Positions 1 to 7,329 of a DNA stretch of 27,226 bases are shown here, piece by piece. Every line of letters begins with the position of its first letter. Position 1 is the first letter of the stretch. The translations under genes and the position numbers were made by a program. This DNA is from a bacterium (lineage in GTDB: Bacteria > B130-G9), in assembly GCA_021160245.1 (NCBI GenBank), contig JAGHCW010000050.1, positions 1 to 27,226 of the forward strand, in the 5' to 3' direction. Below the pieces are notes generated by a model, which searched no databases, had not been told where the DNA came from, and worked only from the letters and a program-made list of their open reading frames with translations.

Positions 1-35
1 CATGTGCGCATATAACATCTTATCTCTAGCTCTTG

Positions 36-77
36 AGGCTTTTGAGCCTTGGGGTGGGGGCATGCCCCTACCCCAAG
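36..77. repeat. Two adjacent palindromes at the left edge
   Basis: Positions 36-49 form a small hairpin (AGGCT, 4-nt loop, AGCCT). Positions 48-77 form a nearly perfect 30-bp palindrome built on TTGGGGTGGGGGCATG and its complement, with one G-T wobble and almost no loop. No gene explains this sequence. It lies about 135 bp upstream of the decayed IS110 transposase, so it may mark the left flank of the element or be one of the palindromic repeats seen elsewhere in the window. The rest of 1-211 shows nothing recognisable. Confidence 0.6.
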
Positions 78-211
78 CAGGTTGCGGCAAGCCCGAACGC
101 CCGTTGGTTCCGTGTGAGACCGTTTTGCAGTTTGGGCCGCGGCCGAATTGGATACAACCTGAACAGTCATACATGCCAAACACGCCCGAATTTACATGGG
201 AGTGTCCTCTA

Positions 212-1018
212 GTGTCCACTAATCGCTCTGTAACCGTTCTCGGTATCGACCCTGTCCCAAAACTGGCTCGATGCCCACAGCCTACCAGATGGCTAATTAT
301 GGCACGTCAAATCTGACCCAGATGCGCTCGCCGAATGGGTCAAGCAACTCCCAGACGACATCAGCCTCGCCGTTATGGAAGCTTCTGGCGGCCACGCGGT
401 TGTTAGTTGATGGCTAATCATGTTCAATCCGCAATCCCAAATCCCAAATCCGCAATCAAAGGCCGCCGACGCCATTGATGCCCAAATCATCGCTCAATTC
501 GGCGTCAAAATTCAGCCAACGCCTCGAAAACTGCCGAACGAGGCAGAGATGCTCCTGGCTGAACTCATCGCGAGCAGACGCCAACTCGTCGGAAATCGCG
601 TGGCGGAGCAAAATCGCAAAGATCGACGACGACATCGATCAGCAGGTCCGCAACAGCCCGATATGGCTTGCAGAGGAGAAACTGCTGACTAGCGTCTCGG
701 GCGTAAGTACAACGACTGCGCGGACTCTTTTGAGCCAATTGCCCGAACTGCGCCGCCTATCAAGTCGCCAGATTGCTGCCCTGGTCGGCCTCGCTCTATA
801 TCCACGCGAGAGCGGCGGATGGCGTGGAAAACGCTTCGTCTGGGGCGGTCGAGCGCACGTCAGAACTACCCTTTACATGCCAGCCCTAAGCGACTCACAA
901 CACAATCCTGTCCTCTCAGAGTTCTATCGCCGACTTACTGACAAAGGCAAGCCTCCAAGAGGCCACTACCGCCCGCGCCAATCTGATTTTTCGGGTCAGC
1001 CTGCCCTATTGATAACGT
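212..1018 (+). pseudogene. Decayed IS110-family transposase
   Basis: The parts of an IS110/IS116/IS902 transposase can be read only by changing frame. A GTG at 212 opens VSTNRSVTVLGID, the N-terminal DEDD-type start. A frameshift near 255 then leads into LDAHSLPDG, a TAA at 294, HVKSDPDALAEWVKQLPDD and VMEASGGH, and a TGA at 408. After a short A/C-rich filler the same frame resumes with KAADAIDAQIIAQFG (the family's DAxDA region) and SRRQLV. Near 615 sequence is missing and the frame changes again into the C-terminal Transposase_20 part: SVSGVSTTTARTLL, RQIAALVGLALYPRESG, KRFVWGGRAHVRTTLYM. The last 15 or so residues are also scrambled. The stops, two or more frameshifts and a deletion of about 20 codons show it is dead. 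IS110 elements usually lack terminal inverted repeats, so the element ends cannot be placed. Confidence 0.85.
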
Positions 1019-1056
1019 AGCATTCGATTGGTATGTTATCAATTGAACCCTAGGAT

Positions 1057-1063
1057 GAGGAGG
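1057..1063 (+). promoter_or_regulatory. Ribosome binding site that sets the tat start
   Basis: GAGGAGG lies 6 nt before the TTG at 1070. It overlaps the alternative ATG at 1055 and so argues against that start. The TTG start gives the family-typical N-terminus MFGI. Confidence 0.7.
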
Positions 1064-1069
1064 TCGCTC

Positions 1070-1351
1070 TTGTTTGGTATTGTCATGACCGAGATGCTCT
1101 TGGTCTTCGTTGTTGCACTGCTCTTCATTGGCCCGAAACGGTTGCCAGTATTTGCCAGAAGCCTCGGTCGGATACTCTCACACTTCTCCGAGGCCTCTCG
1201 CGTTTTCTATAGGGCGCTTTCGGACGCGGCAGGCGAGCATGACGATGGCAAGGCGCCGGGCATTCCCGATTGGCTCTCCGACGCGGCCCGGCCACTCAAG
1301 GGATCTTTCAAGGTCAAGAACATCGATGATGCCGACGAGAACAAGAAGTAG
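1070..1351 (+). CDS. Sec-independent protein translocase, TatA/TatB family
   Basis: This 93-residue protein has one N-terminal membrane helix (about residues 5-20), a glycine-proline hinge (IGPKRLP, about 22-28) and an amphipathic helix (about 28-50), followed by a charged, probably disordered tail ending DENKK. This is the TatA/TatB plan. These proteins sit in the inner membrane with TatC and form the pore or receptor for folded twin-arginine substrates. The GP motif and the MFGI start favour a TatB-like or bifunctional TatA, but sequence alone does not decide. TTG at 1070 is preferred over upstream starts because of the GAGGAGG site and the canonical N-terminus. No tatC lies nearby. The gene converges on the OPT transporter gene with only 3 bp between stop codons, and its promoter would lie in or near the dead transposase. 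Confidence 0.8.
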   Translation: MFGIVMTEMLLVFVVALLFIGPKRLPVFARSLGRILSHFSEASRVFYRALSDAAGEHDDGKAPGIPDWLSDAARPLKGSFKVKNIDDADENKK

Positions 1352-1354
1352 CCA

Positions 1355-3256
1355 TCAACCCGAACGGGCAGCCTTATAGACCGTTAGCGCAAGGCCGAAG
1401 AAGAGGGCAAGCGATATTGGATTGCACAAGAATCCCATCCAATCTCCGCCGCCAAAGCTGAAATCCACGCCAGTGTATGCGAGCACAGCAAAGAGTATGC
1501 CGACGAGTGCGCCTCCTGCAATCAGGCCGGAACTATAGAGTACGCCATTCTCGAGTCGGGCCTTGAAAAGCCCACCGTCCTTACCTTTTTCTATCAGCGT
1601 TCTGACAACGGCGCCGATCATTATCGGTGTGGTCAGCTTCAGCGGCAAATAGAGGCCCACGGCAAATGGGAGGGATGATACGCCGAAGAGCTCGACGACG
1701 AGCGCCGCGAACGCACCAACTGCTATCAATGCCCAGGGCATCTTTGCTGTAAAGACGCCCTCGACGACCATTTTCATCAATGTCGCTTGAGGCGCGGGGA
1801 GGTCTGGCGATCCGATGCCGTATCCATCGTGGAGCAAGAACAGGGTGATTCCGACAAAAAGCGCAGATGTCATAACGCCAAGGAACTCGCCATATTGCTG
1901 GAATTTCGGCGTTGCGCCCAGCAAGAACCCGGTCTTTAAGTCCTGCGATGTGTCGCCAGCGATGCATATAGCGATGCAGACAACCGCTCCGACGCTGAGC
2001 GCGGCCGTCATTCCCGTTGTTCCCGTTATGCCAAGCAGCACAAAAAGAAGCGCCGTGCCGAGCAGTGTCGCTATCGTCATGCCTGACGCCGGATTGGACG
2101 AGGAGCCAAGTATCCCGACGATTCTCGATGAGACGGTTACAAAGAAGAAGCTGAACAGAACGGTAAGGAACCCGCCAGAGATTCCGATCTGAACCTGCGG
2201 CAGAAGCCATATAGCGATTCCCATGACGATGGCGACCGCCACAACAAGCACCAGTGAGAGGTCTCGGTCAGTGCGTTTGGACTCGTGCTGCTCTCTCTTT
2301 TCAAATGTCTTTGCGATGCCGAGCTTTATGGACTCGACCACGGTTGGGATAGCCTTAATCAAGCTCATTACGCCGCCAACGGCGACGGCGCCCGCTCCGA
2401 TATATCGGATGTAGTTGTCCCAGATGTCTATCGGTTGCATCTGGTCGATGGGCACTGAGGCGGGATATATTGGACTTATCACGGTGGAGCCGATCGCGTA
2501 AAAAAGTGGTATGAAAACGAGCCAGCCTAACATTCCGCCGGACAACATATAGGACGATATTTTGGGGCCGATGATAAACCCGACGCCCAGCAATGAGGGT
2601 AGGGTATCCACGCCGACCTGCATTCCGCGAGCAAAGGGCAGCCGCCAGCTTGGCGATTCCCTCCAGAACGCAAGGCCATGTGGGTCCATCAGGAACTTAT
2701 AGACCGCGCCGAATCCCACTCCATAGAAGACCTTCCTGGCCTTCAAGCCGCCAGTGTCCCCCGCAACGAGCACCTCGGCGCAAGCCTTCCCCTCCGGATA
2801 CGGCAGCTTCTTATGCTGAGATACTATCAAATAGCGCCTCAGCGGAATCATAAAAAGCACGCCAAGCCAGCCGCCAAGAAGCGCCAGAACCATTATCTTC
2901 AGAAGGCCGACGTCGCTGCCAACGAGAATCAGCGCGGGTATCGTGAAGATCACGCCCGCGGCGAGCGACTCGCCCGCAGAACCGATCGTCTGGACCATGT
3001 TGTTCTCGAGGATTGTGCCCCGGCGCATGAGGCCTCGCAGCAAGGCCATTGATATGACGGCGACAGGGATTGAGGCGCTCACGGTCATCCCGACCTTCAG
3101 TCCTAGGTATGCGTTGGCGGCGCCGAATACAATGCCCAAGATGACGCCGAGAATCGCAGACCGTAGCGTGAACTCCGGCATAATCGTCTCTGCTGAGACG
3201 TATGGCTTAAACTCGGATGGCTCCTCAGGAATGGACGCGTTTTTCTCGTCTAACAT
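1355..3256 (-). CDS. OPT-family oligopeptide/metal-chelate transporter
   Basis: This 633-residue polytopic membrane protein has about 15 hydrophobic segments. The family signatures are NAYLGLKVGMTVSASIP (about 48-64), an ENNMVQTIGSAGES stretch in the second to third helix region, and YPEGKACAEVL (about 145-155), the PEGxACAEVL motif of the OPT superfamily. The length fits bacterial members. OPT proteins are cation-coupled importers of small peptides or, in the YSL branch, of metal chelates. The substrate cannot be read from sequence. The start ATG has an AGAGGG site 7 nt upstream. It is the last gene of the minus-strand operon, 30 bp after ruvA, in a position where ruvB often lies in other bacteria. 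Link to DNA repair is therefore positional only. Confidence 0.88.
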   Translation of the reverse strand: MLDEKNASIPEEPSEFKPYVSAETIMPEFTLRSAILGVILGIVFGAANAYLGLKVGMTVSASIPVAVISMALLRGLMRRGTILENNMVQTIGSAGESLAAGVIFTIPALILVGSDVGLLKIMVLALLGGWLGVLFMIPLRRYLIVSQHKKLPYPEGKACAEVLVAGDTGGLKARKVFYGVGFGAVYKFLMDPHGLAFWRESPSWRLPFARGMQVGVDTLPSLLGVGFIIGPKISSYMLSGGMLGWLVFIPLFYAIGSTVISPIYPASVPIDQMQPIDIWDNYIRYIGAGAVAVGGVMSLIKAIPTVVESIKLGIAKTFEKREQHESKRTDRDLSLVLVVAVAIVMGIAIWLLPQVQIGISGGFLTVLFSFFFVTVSSRIVGILGSSSNPASGMTIATLLGTALLFVLLGITGTTGMTAALSVGAVVCIAICIAGDTSQDLKTGFLLGATPKFQQYGEFLGVMTSALFVGITLFLLHDGYGIGSPDLPAPQATLMKMVVEGVFTAKMPWALIAVGAFAALVVELFGVSSLPFAVGLYLPLKLTTPIMIGAVVRTLIEKGKDGGLFKARLENGVLYSSGLIAGGALVGILFAVLAYTGVDFSFGGGDWMGFLCNPISLALFFGLALTVYKAARSG

Positions 3257-3286
3257 CAGACGGCCCTCTTCTTAAGATACGAGATT

Positions 3287-3877
3287 TTAGAAGAGCATCT
3301 TTAGCGATTCCCGGACAAGGTCATCAAGGCCCATATCCGAGCCCATTCTCTTGATGACCTTCCGGACGATCTTCTCCGATGTGCCAGTGGGAATTCCGAG
3401 CGAGATGAGGCCTGAAATGGCATCTCTCATCGTCCTGTCGGCGCTCATCTCGGCCGGCTCCCTTGCCGCCATCATTATGCTCGCTTTGTCTTTCAAGAAG
3501 ACAACCAGCCTCTCAGCAGTTTTGTGGCCTATGCCCGGGACGGATGCGAGGCTCTTGAGATCATTCTCTATAATTGCCCGACGGACCTCCTGGGGGCGCA
3601 TACCGGACAATATCGTCCTTGCCAGCTTGGCGCCGACGCCCGAGACCTGAATCAAGAGGCGAAAGACGTCGCGTTCCTCGGGCCTTGAGAAACCAAAGAG
3701 ATCGAATAACGGCTCCCTGAATTGAAGATGTGTCAAAAGTCTGACGTTCGATCCGACCTCGCCGAGGTCCTGATAAGTGGAGAATGAGACCAGCAGCACG
3801 ATGCCGACGCCGCCCGCCTCGACCACAACTCGCTCGGGCAGCTTTTCGACGAGCTTGCCGACGATGTACTCGATCAT
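3287..3877 (-). CDS. ruvA: Holliday junction branch migration complex subunit RuvA
   Basis: This 196-residue protein has the three RuvA parts: an N-terminal OB-fold (about 1-62, starting MIEYIVGKL), two helix-hairpin-helix motifs (VSGVGAKLARTIL, about 78-90, and VPGIGHKTAERLV, about 113-125) and a small C-terminal domain III (about 150-196) that contacts RuvB. RuvA tetramers hold the four-way junction open while RuvB drives branch migration. Its ATG overlaps the ruvC stop by 4 bp (ATGA), which indicates translational coupling. No ruvB follows; the next gene is an OPT transporter. Confidence 0.96.
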   Translation of the reverse strand: MIEYIVGKLVEKLPERVVVEAGGVGIVLLVSFSTYQDLGEVGSNVRLLTHLQFREPLFDLFGFSRPEERDVFRLLIQVSGVGAKLARTILSGMRPQEVRRAIIENDLKSLASVPGIGHKTAERLVVFLKDKASIMMAAREPAEMSADRTMRDAISGLISLGIPTGTSEKIVRKVIKRMGSDMGLDDLVRESLKMLF

Positions 3878-4386
3878 CGATTACTCCCGATTGAGGCGTC
3901 AATCCGCTCTTTGAGTCTTGCGGAATTGAGGTGGCAGATTGCCGCCGCGAGGGCATCTGAGGCGTCATTCGGAGATGGAATCTCCTTGAGGTTCAACGCA
4001 ACCTGTACCATTTTCTGGACGGCCTCCTTGTCGGCTTTGCCATAGCCGGCGACTGCGACTTTGATCTGTGTAGCGGAGTATTCCGCAACGGGGGTCTCCG
4101 TCTGTTGTGCAGCCAGCAGGACGACACCTCGGACGGCGCCGAGGGCGATGGCGGATTTCACATTTTGGGCATAGAAGACAGCTTCAATTACAAGCAGATC
4201 GGGTGCGAACTCCTCGATTTTCGAGATGATCTTAGAATGGATGGCATAAAGAGCCTCTGGCAAAGGAACATTGCGCTTGATCGGGATCACACCGAACTCG
4301 ACCGCGGCCAGGCGATTGCCCGCTAGCTGCTCTACTATGGCGTAGCCGGTCGACCTGCAGCTGGGATCAACGCCCAAAACCTTCAG
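3874..4386 (-). CDS. ruvC: Holliday junction resolvase RuvC
   Basis: Read from the CTG at 4386, this is a 170-residue protein beginning MKVLGVDPS, the canonical RuvC first strand. The four acidic catalytic residues are visible as D7, E68 (LLVIEAVF), D141 and D144 (NDASDAL), with a conserved His at 152. It cuts Holliday junctions symmetrically as a dimer. The first conventional start in frame, TTG at 4377, would give MGVDPS, losing most of beta-1, and has no ribosome binding site at normal distance. CTG has GGAGG exactly 7 nt upstream. That CTG overlaps the yebC stop (C-TGA), and the 3' end overlaps ruvA by 4 bp, so yebC-ruvC-ruvA look translationally coupled. The product is certain; the start is inferred. 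Confidence 0.93.
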   Translation of the reverse strand: MKVLGVDPSCRSTGYAIVEQLAGNRLAAVEFGVIPIKRNVPLPEALYAIHSKIISKIEEFAPDLLVIEAVFYAQNVKSAIALGAVRGVVLLAAQQTETPVAEYSATQIKVAVAGYGKADKEAVQKMVQVALNLKEIPSPNDASDALAAAICHLNSARLKERIDASIGSNR

Positions 4387-5132
4387 CCGACTTCCTCCAT
4401 GATCTTAGCGTCGATGTCGAAGTTGGCATAGACGTCCTGGATCTCGTCGCTCTCCTCCATCTTCTCCATCAGCTTTAACATTTGAACGGCCTCTTTCCCC
4501 TCAAGTTTGACCGTGTTCTTGGGCAGCGCTGTAACCTCAGACGCTTGTATCTCAAAGCCGCTTTTTTGAATCGCGTCCTTCAAGTCCTCGAGGCTCTCCG
4601 GGGGACAGATGATCTCAAAAATCCCGTCTTCATTGGTCATGTCCTCCGCCCCGGCGGTAAGCGCAACGTCCATCAAACGCTCCTCGTCGTCCACACCCGC
4701 CTGGTCAATCTGCACAAGTCCCTTTTTGTCGAACACCCAAGCCACGCTGCCGACATCGGCCATGCGGCCATTGTTCTTGGACAAGATATAACGGACTTCC
4801 GAGACCGTCCTGTTCTTGTTGTCCGTCAGACACTCGATGAAGATCGCCACGCCACCAGGGCCGTAGCCCTCGTAAACGACGTCTTCGTAGCTAACTCCCT
4901 CTAGCTCCCCGGTTCCCTTTTTAATTGCCCTCTCAATGTTATCACTGGGCATATTTCCGGACTTGGCCAATGCAACCGCGGTCCGCAATCGGGCGTTGCT
5001 AGCTATATCGCCGCCTCCCTCTTTGGCTGCGACCGTAATTTCCTTGATCAGCTTGGTGAAGAGCGCCCCTCTCTTTGCGTCTTCCTTGCCCTTCTTACGC
5101 TTTATTGTGCTCCATTTGGAATGCCCTGACAT
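4383..5132 (-). CDS. yebC: YebC/PmpR-family protein
   Basis: This 249-residue protein starts with the nearly invariant MSGHSKWSTIKRKKG. It also has KEGGGDIASNARLR and GNMPSDNIERAIKKGTG, and continues through all three domains of the family (DUF28). YebC proteins were long annotated as transcriptional regulators; some members have been linked to translation of proline-rich stretches, so the exact role here is open. The start has GGAGGAG about 5 nt upstream. It lies 25 bp after rpoZ and directly before ruvC, the frequent yebC-ruvC-ruvA arrangement. The C-terminus is acidic (EEVG end) and its last codons carry the ruvC start signals. Confidence 0.96.
   Translation of the reverse strand: MSGHSKWSTIKRKKGKEDAKRGALFTKLIKEITVAAKEGGGDIASNARLRTAVALAKSGNMPSDNIERAIKKGTGELEGVSYEDVVYEGYGPGGVAIFIECLTDNKNRTVSEVRYILSKNNGRMADVGSVAWVFDKKGLVQIDQAGVDDEERLMDVALTAGAEDMTNEDGIFEIICPPESLEDLKDAIQKSGFEIQASEVTALPKNTVKLEGKEAVQMLKLMEKMEESDEIQDVYANFDIDAKIMEEVG
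4394..4398 (-). promoter_or_regulatory. Ribosome binding site for ruvC inside the yebC 3' end
   Basis: GGAGG on the minus strand lies 7 nt before CTG at 4386 and 16 nt before TTG at 4377. The spacing favours CTG as the ruvC start. Confidence 0.6.
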
Positions 5133-5157
5133 CAGTTCTCCTCCGACCGGCGGCTAC

Positions 5158-5376
5158 TCACGCCTTGTCTTCCTTTGTTTTCCGGGGCATGACCGTAACC
5201 TTTCCGCTGACTATCTCCTCCATCGCCTTTTCAAGGTTACTCCTTCTCCCTGAACCGGCGAACGGCATTTGCCCGCTCTGCAATTGCAGAGCTCTCCGCG
5301 CTAGAATCGACACATAATCATACTCCGAACCCACCATATCAATACCTTTGAAGATGAGCTCTGTTATCTTCGTCAT
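5158..5376 (-). CDS. rpoZ: RNA polymerase omega subunit
   Basis: This 72-residue protein fits RpoZ: an N-terminal helix, YDYVSILARRALQLQSG (the conserved RRAxQL helix that clamps the beta-prime C-terminus), and EKAMEEIVSGKVTV near the end. Omega helps assemble and stabilise RNA polymerase. GAGGTG lies about 5 nt before the ATG. The gene sits between the small membrane protein and yebC with about 25 bp on each side. A short, divergent sequence leaves slight doubt, but the motif order and length agree. Confidence 0.85.
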   Translation of the reverse strand: MTKITELIFKGIDMVGSEYDYVSILARRALQLQSGQMPFAGSGRRSNLEKAMEEIVSGKVTVMPRKTKEDKA

Positions 5377-5401
5377 TTACACCTCACGTTTGTCATTCCG
5401 A

Positions 5402-5665
5402 TTAATTGCCCAAACGGCCCCGATCTACACTCAATATATAGTCCAAAACGGAACCGATTGTAAACCCAATGCCGATAAATGAAAAGAACGGCCAAACATG
5501 AGCGCCGTGGCCGGGATAGGATTTGTGCACCAGAAAAACAACAACGAGGAATAGCGCCCAGGCGACAACGTTGACCAATATCAGATCACCGAAACTATAT
5601 TGGACTCTTTCCAGCGACGACCTCGCCTGAGGGCCGGCTCTTCCTTTCTTACGTTTTTTGCTCAT
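5402..5665 (-). CDS. Small two-TM membrane protein, unknown function
   Basis: I do not recognise the family. From ATG at 5665 it is 87 residues: a very basic N-terminus (MSKKRKKGR), then two hydrophobic helices (about 29-47, LILVNVVAWALFLVVVFLV, and about 57-76, PFFSFIGIGFTIGSVLDYIL) with a short histidine-containing loop (YPGHGAH) between. The basic start suggests both ends are cytoplasmic. It is the first gene of the rpoZ-yebC-ruvC-ruvA-OPT operon. An in-frame TTG at 5701 would add 12 residues but would lie inside the -35 box of the apparent promoter. No Shine-Dalgarno sequence precedes the ATG. Confidence 0.65.
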   Translation of the reverse strand: MSKKRKKGRAGPQARSSLERVQYSFGDLILVNVVAWALFLVVVFLVHKSYPGHGAHVWPFFSFIGIGFTIGSVLDYILSVDRGRLGN

Positions 5666-5671
5666 AAGATA

Positions 5672-5701
5672 TTGATAGCAGGTATCAAGGCTCCGTGTCA
5701 A
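5672..5701 (-). promoter_or_regulatory. Putative sigma-70 promoter of the rpoZ-ruvA operon
   Basis: Minus strand: a perfect TTGACA (5701-5696), an 18-nt spacer, then TATCAA (5677-5672). Only 6 nt separate the -10 box from the ATG at 5665, so transcription would start at or next to the start codon. This fits a leaderless message and the absence of a ribosome binding site. Confidence 0.5.
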
Positions 5702-5887
5702 CTGGACGAGCTGATGGGTCTGACCTTTAGACTATAGGTAGATTCTCCCCTTAGATCATGGCTGGCCTGAACTTATCTAGCTCGATCGACGCCTTGCAAG
5801 GGCTATACAATGCCAGCCTCATGTGAAAAGTGGGGGTACCGAGCGCCCGTAACACGTACTTATCCGACTTCGATCCGTGGGTTAGTG

Positions 5888-6041
5888 AGGCTATCTAATA
5901 AGTCTGTAACTGGTGTAGATGGCACGGGATAGTGCGGCGGGACATACTACATGTAGGAGCAGGCCTTGTGTCTGCTCCAATATATAGAGGGCGACAAGCT
6001 CCACCTCTGCAGATCCCCAGAGTCGACTTATTACACAGCAT
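5888..6041 (+). mobile_element. MITE-like element, copy 1
   Basis: This is a 154-bp element. Its left end AGGCTATCTAATAAGTC and right end GACTTATTACACAGCAT are inverted repeats (14 of 17 matches). The core GGAGCAGGCCTTGTGTCTG leads into AATATATAGAG and is alignable along its whole length with copy 2 at 12633. There is no open reading frame. It lies between divergent promoters and could affect either transcript. Confidence 0.75.
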
Positions 6042-6132
6042 CTAGCACCCAGGCTACCATTCTTCAGCCCAGTCAGGATTGCAGTCTGATTACAAACAGC
6101 AGGTGCCTGTGCAAATCAATTTTCATCTGCTT

Positions 6133-6160
6133 TTGACTAAGCGACGGAACATGATACTTT
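6133..6160 (+). promoter_or_regulatory. Putative extended -10 promoter of wecB
   Basis: TTGACT (6133-6138), a 16-nt spacer, then TGATACTTT, an extended -10 form (TG-N-TACTTT). The -10 box ends 6 nt before the wecB ATG. The gene has no clear Shine-Dalgarno sequence, so a leaderless transcript is possible. The -10 hexamer itself is weak (3 of 6). Confidence 0.35.
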
Positions 6161-6166
6161 CTGCAA

Positions 6167-7279
6167 ATGGCGAATCGAAAAAAAATACTCGTTGCTCTTG
6201 GGACTCGACCTGAGGCGATTAAGCTCGCGCCGGTTGTACTTGGGCTTCGAGAGTCCGGGAGCAGCTTTGAGTGTATCGTTTGCGGCACGGCGCAGCATCG
6301 CGAGATGCTTGACCAGGTCCTTTCGGTATTCGGTATTGAGCTCGATTTTGATCTCAGACTGATGACACCGGACCAGGCGCCGGCGGACGTCATCTCTCGC
6401 GGGCTGCCGCTTCTTATGGATGCTATCCGCGAATCAAGCCCGCGCCTCGTGATGGTTCAGGGGGATACGGTTAGCACATTCGCATCGGCATACGCGGCGT
6501 TCCTGAGCAAGGTCCCGGTCGCGCATGTAGAGGCCGGGCTTCGGACGCTGGACAAGTACCATCCATTCCCGGAGGAGCAGAATCGCCGGCTGACAAGCAC
6601 GATCTGCGACTACCATTTTGCGCCAACTGAGCGGGCGAGGCAGAATCTCCTTGTGGAGGGCGTTGACGATCGACGGATACTTGTTACGGGCAATACTGTG
6701 GTTGATGCTCTCAACCTGATGCTTTCAAGAGAGAACAAATCGGAGAGGTCGCCCGTTGCCGAGTCTCAGGGGAGGCTCATACTCGTTACCGTGCATCGCC
6801 GGGAGAGCTTCGGTGAGCCGATGAAGAGGATATGCTCCGTGTTGCGACGGATTTCTCTGGAGCATCCCGAATGCAGCATTGTATTCCCGGTTCATCCGAA
6901 TCCAAATGTCCAGTCGGTCGTTCGAGGCACTTTGTCCGGGCTACCAAATGTTGCCCTGCTTGCGCCATTGCCTTACGATGAGTTCATACTGCTTATGAAA
7001 CGAGCCTATTTAATAATTACCGACTCGGGAGGTATTCAGGAGGAGGCGCCATCTCTTGGCAAGCCGGTTCTTATTTTGCGCGATAAGACGGAGCGACCGG
7101 AGGGCATTGAGACTGGCTTGGCGGTTCTTGTTGGCTCCGCGCCCGACAGGATATATGATGTCTTCAGCAGAATGCTGAATGATCAGCCCTATTATATGAG
7201 CCTTGCCGTACATGAAAATCCTTACGGGGATGGTCTGGCCTCGAAGAGGATAGTTGATTTTTTGACTGAACAGATATAG
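6167..7279 (+). CDS. wecB: UDP-N-acetylglucosamine 2-epimerase, non-hydrolysing
   Basis: This 370-residue protein of the GT-B-like epimerase family interconverts UDP-GlcNAc and UDP-ManNAc in the cytoplasm, feeding ManNAc-type sugars into surface polysaccharide. Visible motifs are GTRPEAIKLAP (12-22), QHREM (43-47), QGDT with D100, HVEAGLRT with E122, FPEEQNR with E136, TVHRRES (about 207-213, catalytic His region) and SDSGGIQEEAP near 285. These match the acid/base residues known in E. coli WecB. The length is normal and full. It is followed after 50 bp by an O-antigen ligase gene, which fits a polysaccharide locus. The ATG is preceded by no good ribosome binding site (see the promoter at 6133). 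Confidence 0.95.
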   Translation: MANRKKILVALGTRPEAIKLAPVVLGLRESGSSFECIVCGTAQHREMLDQVLSVFGIELDFDLRLMTPDQAPADVISRGLPLLMDAIRESSPRLVMVQGDTVSTFASAYAAFLSKVPVAHVEAGLRTLDKYHPFPEEQNRRLTSTICDYHFAPTERARQNLLVEGVDDRRILVTGNTVVDALNLMLSRENKSERSPVAESQGRLILVTVHRRESFGEPMKRICSVLRRISLEHPECSIVFPVHPNPNVQSVVRGTLSGLPNVALLAPLPYDEFILLMKRAYLIITDSGGIQEEAPSLGKPVLILRDKTERPEGIETGLAVLVGSAPDRIYDVFSRMLNDQPYYMSLAVHENPYGDGLASKRIVDFLTEQI

Positions 7280-7329
7280 AAGAGCACTTGTGGAGAAGGA
7301 GCTAGAACACAACTCAGTTCTTTGGGAAG

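Larger units (their letters stand above)
5702..6166. other. Divergent intergenic region
   Basis: This is about 465 bp between the divergent rpoZ operon and wecB. It holds a MITE-like copy (5888-6041) and the putative wecB promoter (6133-6160). The remaining sequence (about 5702-5887 and 6042-6132) shows no coding signal and no recognised RNA. Confidence 0.6.

Noticed and set aside
1581-2210. A 209-codon minus-strand frame inside the OPT transporter gene
   Set aside because: It is a shifted frame of the transporter on the same strand, rich in Arg and Trp, and has no recognisable domain.
5905-5990. GATGGCACGGGATAGTGCGG as a sigma-54 site in MITE-like copy 1
   Set aside because: GG and GC are 11 nt apart rather than 10, and no gene follows at a suitable distance.
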